A stretch of 64,000 nucleotides of DNA. Origin: a virus. Positions 42,701 to 54,700 of the stretch are shown in pieces; the stretch's first letter is position 1, and every line of letters starts with the position of its first letter. The translations under genes and the position numbers were made by a program. The stretch lies in IMG/VR virus record IMGVR_UViG_3300043467_001012, positions 62,001-126,000 of that record. One strand, written 5' to 3'. Below the pieces are notes generated by a model. The model was not told the DNA's origin, searched no databases, and saw nothing but the letters and a program-made list of their open reading frames with translations.

Positions 42701-45700
42701 GGGCAATTCAGAGGTCTTGGCAGCAATGAATTCTGCAATAGGAGTGCGATTAGACAACAGTGTTACACCCTTGCTAGCAGAAAACTCACTTCTTTCATAC
42801 CATATTCTTCCCAATTTCCTTATAATTGTAATTTTAGCTCCCACTGCTACAGGTTCGGTCAATCTAATGTATGGAGTAGTTCCATTCACTGAAAATTCAG
42901 CTTCTACAATCTCGTCGGCCGATGGACTGCTGGCTCCATTAGATTCCATGTATATATCTAAAGGATTTTTACGTAATCGTCTGCCTGAAACAAACACCTC
43001 CACTTGATCGCAGGCACCATAGCTAGAAGGAATAGAATGTCTGTACCAACTGGTTCGAACTGCCTGAGTTGGTGTAAAATCTAAAGGGCCAATTAACAAT
43101 GTACTACCGTCACTGATAAAATTAGATTTTTCTTGATTCTCTGTATAGGGCAGAGTATCATCGGCACCTGCATTAATAACATAACTGCCTGCGGCATGAA
43201 TTTCTGCAATACCTGTGCCAAAACAACCACGACGTATCTGTGACAAAATATTGCCATTCTTTTCAAAATAGTCAATACGCTCATTATTGATGATAACCAC
43301 TCCGGGAATTCTTCTACTCGGTATAGGATCAGATAATTCACTGCTGTCAGTGACTTCAATTTCTGTGTCATAGTAAGTCAGTGCTTTGGCCAGGCTAATA
43401 GAGTTAGATATTGAATGCCGTTTGTAATGATAGTTGTTAAGCATATCTTTGAAAATTTCAAATGCACGATTTGGTTTGTATATAATGTTGCCAAACTGCA
43501 CTATTTTTATAAGATCATCAACTGTTGAATCTTCTGTGAGATATATCACTGATCTTGGAGCATCTAATCTGTAGTCTGCATCTTTGGTCAGTCGTTGACC
43601 ATTTTTATACACCCAAACAAAATTCTCATCTATGGGTTGTCTTGGCAATTGAAACTGTACCCGACCTCCGGTATATTCATCTGTAATCATATTCAGTGTG
43701 GGATACTCACTAAAACAGATTATCTGTATATCATCATTGAGAGACAGATTTACTGTGGCAGGAATTACTAGATTATTTCCAACTATAGAATATTCGGCTC
43801 TCACATTAGTTTCTATTCTTATAATATCTCCTAGTGTGAGATTTTCTGTGGGAATGTTGATTAAATTTGCGTTTCCGTTATAGGTAAAATCAATCACAAA
43901 CTGCTGTAGTACTTCGTTGATATAGACCTTTATACCACCTGACGTAATAGTTCCAATAGACTCTGCAGGATCTACTCCCAAGGTGATATTATTGTTTGTG
44001 CCATCGTATACGAGATAGGTGGTATCGATTCCCTGCAAGAAAGTTCCATTGACATTGACTAGCACCGAAGATATTTCAGATGACCTTTGTAAATTAACAA
44101 ATTGATCTACAGGAATACTACGAGTGCTGCCGTCAAATGGCACAGTCTGTTGATTTATTCTAACAAAACTGAGATTATTAGAATTGGCATATTCGCTGGA
44201 TTCAAAGCATATTATTTTTATCACTTGCCTGAATCCCGGAGCTATTCCAAATTGAACCATGGTTTTATTTTCAACGCTGATAAAATCAGAGCTGTTTACA
44301 AATCCGGTATCTATTTCTTCGCCATCTAATGTGACCAGTACTGCTGAAGTCTGCGCATACTGAGCATTGGTTAAAAATAAGTTTGTTGTGCCATCTGCTA
44401 CAAATTCTTGATAGTCAATTATTCCAATACCGCCTATGCCTATAGATACAATTTCTATTATATCGCTGATTGCAGGAGCAAGATTGAATTCAATTTCATT
44501 AGCCACAAAATCAATACTGAAATTAATGGTGCTGTCTCCAATATATTCCTGTTTGATTTTATTCACATACACTGTGACTGCTTTAGATTCTACTATAGTA
44601 AGTCCAATTTTAAATCTACGAGTGGACCCATCACCTATGTATCCACGATGTTGCAAAGGAGCGGCTCCTGGATCAGTTTTGTTAAAAACTTTTATACTCA
44701 CACTGTCTAGAATTTGACCTGGAACATTTTCCTCAGGTGCTGGTACCTGGTCCGGACTGACAAATTTTTCACCATCTATGACTATTTCTTCTGGAGTCAT
44801 TCCAGATGCTGAAACATAAGCACCGCCTATATTGGACAGTGTACCTCCACTAATCCTAGTGTCTAGAAGATTTACATCACTGATTGTTACAGATCCGTCA
44901 CTGTCTAATTTCCTAAAGATCAAGGTGTCGCCAGGCTGAGTACTCAGGTATCTGTGTATTTCTATAATTTTTGTAGAACCATCGCCGATAAATGTTGGCA
45001 TTTCTGCGTTGGCATTTGTGCGCACACTAGAATCTAAACTAGGATCGTATAATGGATCGTCAATTCTAATAGGTCGACTAGTTCCTAACCGTTGGATATA
45101 GATTGATATTAGCTGATTGTTTTCTGGAGTATAGGGCAAAGATACGAATGTGGTGCTGCCGTCTGCAACATAATAAAAATCGTTGCTGGATTCTACACTG
45201 TCCCAACTGTCAGTGAACCATGGAAGAGCATCCCAACCTCCAGTAACTTCAAAGGTTGTACCCTGAACTTGTACACCTCCAAAATCTATACCGGTCATTA
45301 GCTGGACTAATTCTTGTCCTTTCATGCCACTTGTAGGAGCATAGTATTTGTTGATTCTATCAATGCTGTCTAATAATAGATCATTCTTTTCATAGGTAAT
45401 AACAATTATATCTCCAGCCAATGGCGGTATATAGAATTTTATTTTTCCTTTTAATAAACCATAGGTGTCCGTGCTGGATGTGTAAAGATTTATTTCATAG
45501 TCTGTGTTCAACACTGTTTGATTGTTTTTTGTTACTGAAATCTTGGTTTTATCTCTAGTAGGTGCATAGATTAAATCGAAGATTGCACTCGAACCAGTGG
45601 CTGTAAACGATTGAGTATTTGACAGTTGACTATATGTTCCTGTTTTGTTAGTTCTGTCAAATCTCATAGTAATGTCAAAAGATCTTACCTTGCTGTTACC

Positions 45701-48700
45701 CAGCACTGCTGCTGCTTTTGCAATGTTGACTGATGCTCCATTACCGCCAACAAGACTAACTACAGGAATATCTGTGTACCCAGATCCTTGAGTGATGACC
45801 TGTATGCCTGATACTTTGCCGCTGGAAACGTATGCCTGTGCTGTGGCTCCTGATCCGTTGCCTTGAATTAATACCGTAGGAGGGGATGTGTAGTCACCAC
45901 CACCATAGGACACAGAGATAGCAGTGATAGAATATCCGTTGTTTTCTTGCCAAGACTTCCAAGGATATTCATCAAATCTATTGTAGTATTGATTTACGGG
46001 CAGTATCTTTCCATCTCTAACCGAATATGCTGGTGGCAGATCAAAGTCAGAAGTTGCAGCTCCGTTAACATCAAGATTAGTGTATCTGCTAGTATATTCT
46101 CTAATGCTAGTTCTATACGGTTTTACTTCTTCTATGTATTGTTGAAAACTTTGTAGATTATCATTTTTATAATTTTTAGGTTGCTCTAATGCGCCAACGT
46201 TATGTATAGCATTTAAGAAGCTGGTCTTGAATGCCCAATCAATGTAGGTCTGTTCTGAGAAAGCATACTTGATGGATGAGAAAAACAATTTGTTCCATTC
46301 CACCGTGAGATCATCAACAAAAATATTTTCTTTGGCGGCCTTGAGAATAAATCTTAGTTCTTTGGTTGGTTGAAGATCGTACAGAGCAGCGTCATAGGAT
46401 CCCACATTGTCGTAACCCAAGCTATTGACCATTCTATTGTACAATATATCTTTGATTTTTATTGTGCCACGCTGTTTACCCACAAGATTGTAGTTGTCCA
46501 ACAGGGTTCCTTGACCCTCTTCTGTTTTCGCCAATACGGCCCACCCGCCGTTAGAATATTCTTTTATTCTAATTAGATCTCCCACTTGGGCTTCTATAGA
46601 AGGTTCTTGATAGATATTGCCAATTTCTTTGATTATTCGTGAGCTTGGAGAATATCCTTGATCCCACCAATCTATAAATTCCCAATAGACCGTGGTATCG
46701 TAACCCTGAGATTTGCTACGGTAAAAAATTCTGCGTTGTTGGTCCCAACCATAAATGCTCCAAAATCCATTGGCTGTGCTGTCACTGACCAGCAGCACTG
46801 AAAATGGTCTAATTTTCACTATGGCTGTGGAGTATTTTCTTCCTTTTGATGTTACTGTTATAGAGTTAACCTTGCCCTGAGTGTTAAGTGTTATCACTGC
46901 TGTGGCGCCAAATCCATCTCCTTGGATTTCTACATATGGCACAGTTCTATATCCAAATCCTGGATCTACAATATCAATGGTATCAATTTCGCCGTTGATG
47001 ATATTTGCAGAAAACTCTGCTTGGCGCACTTTTACAGTGCCCACTTGTTCGAGATCAATATTAGAATCAACAATAACATCGTACTGATTTAATAACTCTC
47101 CAGGAATAGGATCTAATTTATTAAGATTTTCAAAGTTGATAGTATCTGCAAACGGTCTAGTCAATAAAATATCATTGATATTGTCTATGGCAATTTTCAA
47201 TGCTTTGTCTCTGTTCACAAACATGCTTTGACGGGGTCTTACGCTAAGTCCATATTTTTTCTTTGCAGGAAGTTTTGGATCTGGGACTGTATTGCCGGCG
47301 CGATCCTCACCCACAAGACTATCTAACCATTTTTCTTCAAGCGTAGCCGTAGGCAGGCTGTCAGCAACACCGTTGGTCAACAATTGGTATTCTCTGTGAA
47401 CTGCATTCAATTGCTTACGATTTTTAATGTATTCAAAATTAATTAAAGCGGTATCAGTGCTTATCACCGTAGGCAAATTATAGGCCAGGAATTTGTCCTC
47501 ACCAATCACTGCCATAAATGCAGCACCCGAACCTATGGGATTTTCAATGGCCAACTGTATATCTCTGGCGGAAATTTTTCGCTGAGCTAATGACGGCACG
47601 ATAGTTTTAGATTTTACCCAATAATAGTGTAGTGTGCCTGTAGCAAGACCAGTATTGGGGTTGAAAAATACTTTAGTGTTGTACACCGTATCATCTATGA
47701 ATTTTGGCTGACCAGATATACCCTCTGCAAGACCTTCTACGGTATCTGCTAAGATGCTCCATTCTGATGGCAGTAACGGACTTGCCACCCATTCATAGAT
47801 ATCTATAGAAGACCCCACTACCTGTGAATTCCAATTGCCAATTCTGTAGGCAAAATCATCTTGTTCATAATTCAAATATTTTACCGTGCTAAGGTCCCAC
47901 CATATCTGTCCCACAGGTTTTTCAAACCATGCCTGAGTTTCATCTATAACTTGTTCTTCTGTGGCAGTGATATAGATCGCAGGATCATACACAGTTTTAA
48001 AGCTGATTTCCTGTTCGGCCTGACCCAATATTTTTAGTTTATATCCATCTACAATGTCCAGATCGGTGATTTTTATGTTGTTAACATTGTCAAATAATTC
48101 AATGTTTTGCAGTAGATCAATATCTGTAAGTTTGCTTTGTTGACCAATAGTTTTGAAACTATCTGTATCGGCGGATGTTTTAAACAGTCTTACTCGTCCC
48201 GCTGGAGCACCGTCAACTTGATAAGTGGGTGATCCCACCACAATGATTGAGCTGGTAGTGTCGATAGAGTACCCAAACGATTCTCCTGACTGAAACTCTG
48301 CTTCTAGTTTTTCTACCAAGAAATAACCTGTGTCTTTTCTTTGGTAGACATAGACCTGTCCAGGAAAACCTCTTGGATCGGAAAATGTAGTTCTACGTTT
48401 GTCAAAGGTTGTAAAATTAAATTGCGTGGTAATGGAGTATCCTGCATTCTTGGCAGCCACTACAATTTTTTCTGTGGATGGACTTATAGATATGCTAGAA
48501 CCAAAATATTCATTGGTAAAATATTCAAAACTTTGTAATTTTTGTTTCAATCTAAATTGACGCACAGAAGAATCGCTGTCAAATTTAAACACATAGGCAG
48601 CGCCTTGATTCTGCTTGGTAATATCTGCCAACGGGCTGCTGGCCACAATGGTAGTAGCAGCAGCGTCTATGTCTATGGCAAATCCAAATTGATCTCCAGA

Positions 48701-51700
48701 TGCTATGATTCCACCATTGCTAGTGTCGTTGATATCTGACAGTGAATCTGCAGTTATGGTCTGTAACAGGGAATATCGGTTACCGGCATCTCTTTCATAT
48801 ATAAAAATCTTGCCGGTGGAGGGTGACGCACTATCTCCTACATTTGACCAAGGCAATCCCGCATCTGGATACTGTGCTAGACTAGTTATAGATGATGTAG
48901 TTGCGTCTATCAACCTGTGATATCCGCCCTGCCATTTGACTACATCGCCTTCTGTGTATTCCTGGTACAGATTCCAATTACCCTTGTAATTAGAAAAATA
49001 CTGTCCGTCTGAATTAGGTGCTCCTACAACTAGAACCGCACCATCTCGACTCATGGTCAAACTTATACCAAATTGATCTCCGTCCTTGACTAGTTCTGCC
49101 AACTGACTTGAACTCAACAGGCCTTCTGCAAGTGTTGATCCGTCATCATCCATAGCCACATTTGTTGGCAATGAACATTGTGTGGACACAGGATCTAATT
49201 TTCTCCAATTAGTTGGCACGGTAGGCAATATTATGCCGCCTTGATTGTCAACTACAGATTCATACAAATCTCCCTGATACCATACTATCGATTCAGCTGG
49301 ATAAAATACTAGAGACGATGATTGATATAATCCTAGATACTTGGTATTTTCTAAATGCTGCCATTCTGTACCGTTGTAGAAATATAGATATACTCGACCT
49401 CGACCTGTATTAGCGCCTAGTGCTGGATCGCACAACGACCCCACTGCTGACACTGCCATATAATAGGTATTGCCGGACACACCAATTGAAATAGCACTAC
49501 CAAATTGTTCAAACGCTGCTTGGCGGGGACTTACAAAACTATGAGCAATTTCCCACTGTCCTTGAGAATATCTATACAAAGAGATCATGCCCTGATCTGT
49601 AAAGCCATTTCCTCTGGCTGCTGGATTGGCATTCACTATAGTAGCTGGTTTCCAATCTTCACTGTTGAAATTTATAGAACTGCCATCTCCTGCACTGATA
49701 TTATTCACGGCTTCCCAAAGTTTGCCCTGATACAATACAGTTTCGCCTACAAGATAACTGACAAACTGATTTAACTCTCCTAGATAGCCACTTTTTACAC
49801 CGCTGGCATTTGGTGAGCCAACTGCTAACCATCTATGATCAGGACTTACTGCCAATACCTTACCAAATGATCCTAGTACTGCTGTATCAAAACCGTCAGG
49901 TGGGGGTACTATCTGTTTCAATATCAATTGTGATCCAGCAGTCTGTGCTGTATAAATCATCACGTATCCAGAGTCCGGTATGCTGGTGGCAATTTGTTTG
50001 AGGCTGTCTAGATACAACACCGCGGTACCTGTGCCGAGAGGGGCGGTAATTCCGTATTCAGCAAATTCAAAAGTTGAATATTGTTTGGTTTTTTCTATGA
50101 CTTCCCACTTGTTGTCGCCATTGTTGTCCACCCATAGTTTTGATCCAAGACCAAGCAGTGCAGTTTTTTGGTCATCTAATTGTGCGTATGTTGCGAATCT
50201 CACTGTGGTGAAAATTCCTACCACTGCCGAGGTGCTGTCTTCTATTTCTGGATCATCTGTAGACGACGGTGCTATAATAATGGTGTTGCGTGTTACCGCA
50301 GTAATCTTAAAGAATCCATTGAGATTTAGCACATAGGTGATGCCTACAATATCGTTAACTGAAAAATTATGCAGTCTTTCAAAAGTTAGTTCTATTTCAG
50401 TTTCGGATAATTTTTCAACTCTGCTGATTCTCAACGCTAATTCTTCATTGTAACGTAGCACAGTCCATGACGATTTATCAAACGTGATCCAAAAATGAGT
50501 GTTGTTGAACACTGTTCTAATATCTAAATCAAGAATGTCATCCTTGTTTTTAAGAATAAAATCCACATGTTTTTTGTTAACATACCCTGCAGACCTAGAG
50601 ACCCCATCATAGTCAATTAACGGGTTAAGATTGGTAGTAAAGGGAGTGTCAGCTATAGAAAAATTAGATGATTTTATTCTTAGATATTGATCTAAAACAA
50701 CACCCGCATCTTCACTATAGGTTATTAATATAGGTTGTGGATTAATAGCAAAGGCATCTTTTTTGATTTCAAATTCGAATTCTTTGGTTTGATCTGTGCC
50801 GCCATATTGGGCTATTTTAAATGCCCACTCTTCTTTCAATACCACACTGTCATCATCTGTTCGACTGATTTTATCAAACACTTTGACAATAGCGTTGGCT
50901 GTGCCTTTTTCTCTAATGAATCCTTGATAAATTCTAAACTGTGTAATTTCGTCTTCGGCTAAATTTTCAAGATATTCTCTAGGTTGATATCCCACGGCAT
51001 GTCTTGCAAGGTTTCGCTGGCTAGACCCAACACCGTCAGTGTTTACTTCATAATAGTCTTCAAATTGATTTATTCTATAATCAAAATTTGGAACCAATGA
51101 TTTAGTTGGGGTAGAGTCAAGTTTAGTCCACCCGGCATCTTGAAATTCTGCTGTGCCTAGTTGACTATACTTGCTAGTCCAATTGTACGATTTGTAAGCG
51201 ACAATATCACCTAATTTGTAGTCTACAAAAGGTTGCCAGGCCTGTATGTTAACATTGTCAAACAAAAATCCAGGGCTGGTATAATCGCCATCCCAATCAA
51301 CTGTACGGAATCCTCGACTCTTAATACGTTCTTGACGATAGCCTGTTGGCTTATCATAGATAACATCATTGAAAACTGTACGATCATCAAACACAACTAC
51401 GTGTTCTTTGAGCACAAAATGCAATTTTAAAAAATATACGCCTTCATTGGTATCTGTGGTTGATATAGTAATAGTTTGAAAATCTCTATTGACATTGATA
51501 TTTCGTGGTGACAACGTGGCTCCGTCATTCTTTAAAACCTGATAATCATAAAAACCATCTAGTATATTGTCTGCTACTCCCACGGCGAAATTAATTTTCA
51601 ACAATGATGCTGCCGGACTTAGTGTCAGCAAAGATCCTTCGGCCCAATTATGCTGACTCCAAAACATGAATTCTTTAGCAGATGTAAACCAATCTCTGGC

Positions 51701-54700
51701 TGCTTGATACTGCGGATCATAAAAATCAAAAACAAACCCCACGCTTTTGAGATATTCTTGATAGCCTAGAAGAAAATCTATCACCTGTTGAATATCAGTC
51801 ACCACTGCGCCGTAGAATAATTTTCTTATTTTTAGTTTGTTGAAATTTCTTCTTCTAAAAGCAGTAATTCCGCCAGTGATCGGAGCTCCTGCTAATTTTC
51901 GCCATGTTGCGGTGCCGTTGGGAGTTTCTTCAAACTCAATACCGCTAGTATGGCTGCGTATGCTGCGATAAAATTGATTTTGATATCGTATGACTATTCC
52001 ATTGCCATAGAATTTTTCACTTTCCCAATCAAAGAAATTCTCACTGACTCCACCTACTTGGATAACAGGATCGCGCTGAGATTGCACGGCGGCATAATAA
52101 TTAAAAAAAGCATTGGAATTATCATAACCGCTGATTTTGTATCCTTGGTTCGTTTTTTCTATAATTACTCCGCTATACACAAGGTTTGTGATCGGTGCGC
52201 TAACATTAAAAATTATGTCATAATTCTCTGGCGGGATAAAAATACTGCTAGAAGTTGATTTTGGATTCTTACTGTCTAGTACATATTTTTGTTGTGCCTG
52301 GTCGACAAAACCTGCCAATCGATTAGATAATTTAACATTAATATTTGACAATTTGTCTTCTAGATTGGCAGAGTCGGTAGCTGTGCTTTTTAAATAATTT
52401 ACAATATAAATTACCAATCCTGACACCGGCTGATCTACAGTAGATTCATAAATTAAATCATCTATAGTCAAAAACATCTGCGTATTTGTATTAACTGTTT
52501 GTCCAAGAATATTTGTGGTTACTGCGCTTCGGTTAAAACCGTCTGCAATAAATTCCATGGGTTTTAACAATGATAATACTGACATGATAGCAAATGGCCA
52601 TTCACTGCTGGATCTCCATGCAAATTCTACAGGGGCTAGATCTCCAAGTTGAAAAGCTCCTTGATTATTCACCAATGAAAAATTTCCAGCAAGCCCAGAA
52701 TCTAAAGGACTCAACAATTGACCATCTCCGTCTACAGGAATGTGCTGCATGATTGAAGGGCGCTTGTACCTGTCTCGTATACCAGCACGATCACCTTGAC
52801 GAATTATGCCATCTCTTAGATCTTCCCACAGAATTAAATTATTTGAAGTATAAGGTGCTGGACCGTATTCACTTTCCCACCATGTGGGTTTTTCTGAAAA
52901 TCCCAGCATTTCCCACGGGCATTGGTGTGGCCTTGTTGTGTCATAGAACCATTGATAGACTCCTCTCCAATAGCCTGGTAGATTCACTGCGCCCGTAGGG
53001 TCAGTCATGTTGCTGTAGGTATAAGTGAAAGAATTTTGAGAATCATAATAACTGTTTTTTACGTAGTCAATGCTGGTGCCTTGAATCCATTTTAAAAATT
53101 CAGCATTTACAATATTGTCAACTTGAAGTTTGTTATACTGTGAGTTTCCGTAATACCCGCCAAGTATAAGATCAATGTCAAATACATTTTCTTTATATTC
53201 TTGTTTGATATTGTTGTAGATTCTGTATTCAAGTTCAAGTAGAACATCATCTCTAAAATCACCATAGGCCACAGTGATGCTACCGTCGTGTCCTTGTATG
53301 ACTTCTTGTGGCTCAGCATAGGTATCGTCTAAGAATCTTCTAGGTAGATATTTTTTATATAATCCCATCTTGGTAGGAGTTGGTGGAATAAAATTCACAG
53401 CCGTAGACACATACTCTCTAATTTGAATTTTATCGTTTTCAGAAAGCTGTATTTTTAAATTTACAAAACCAAAAGTTGAATTAAACTCATAGTCTTTGTT
53501 ATGTAAAAGTTGTTGATTGTTGTAATACACGTAGACTGCTCGAGAACTAAGTGTAGCAAGATCAAATTTTTCAGACAGTGCGAATGTTTTAATCCCCGTG
53601 TCTTCTACTGTGTAATCTATTGTAGAATATGCTCCACTACCAATCATGTCTGATCCAGCAAAGGGTCTGGTTGAATTTTGTGATCTACTGATTTCTTCTA
53701 GTATAGAATCCACAAAATCTTTTGGGGTTTGATCATAGTACAGTTCATTAGCTAGCGTGATGAAACTGTTTTTAAAATCTGTATAGGTTTTCTTGGCATA
53801 CTGTATAGACTTGATGATATTGATTTCTTTATCGCATAACAATGCTATCGACAGCGGGGCAGGGCTAGAATGTTTTAGAAATCGTCTAGTGAGATTTTGA
53901 AATCCACTGATATCACGTAGATTATTACTGCCAGGATATCGTCCAACAAAATTATCTAGCATTTCTAATCCGCTAGAAATATGATCAGATGCTTGTCCCA
54001 GTGTGAATGTTTTTATTCTTTCATTTAGGGGATTTTTTTCCAGACCCATTGGTATTTCATAATATCCTAGATCAGGCACAGTATCTGCAAATATTTTAAT
54101 TGTGATAACATCACCAACAGCAAAATTATTTGTGAAAGTAAATGTGTCGATGTTTCTTGTATAGGTGTCACGTAGTTGTACACCGTTGAGATAAAATAAA
54201 ATCTTTGCTATTTTGTCATCTGTAAGTGTGGTCCAATCGACCACTGCCGTGACAATTTCATTGGTAATAGAATTTACAGTAATTGTGTCTATTATAGGTT
54301 GTACAACATTAGGATCTAATTTTAACCAACCATTGTCATACTGTTCATCTATATTAAATTTGTAAAATCCTGTGGCTAGATTTTGATAATAAAGTTTTTT
54401 ATCAAGTGTGTAGTTAAAAACATCACTGTCTAGATTCCAGGTAAACTGTATATCTCCAACATTATCTATATTAAGATAACTGATAGCAAAGCCTAGCTCT
54501 TTGTCAAGACCGCCTATGCCTTGTTTGTAGCTGATAATCGGACTGCCAACAAACGAGCTCACTGGGTAAGAGTCAGCATCACTAAAACTTACAGCATTAG
54601 CATCGAACATGTCAAATAATGGGGTTTGATTGACCCCTGTTTTTGACTGACTCTTGATCCAGCCAACGCCGTTGAAGTGATACATGAATCCACGATTTAC

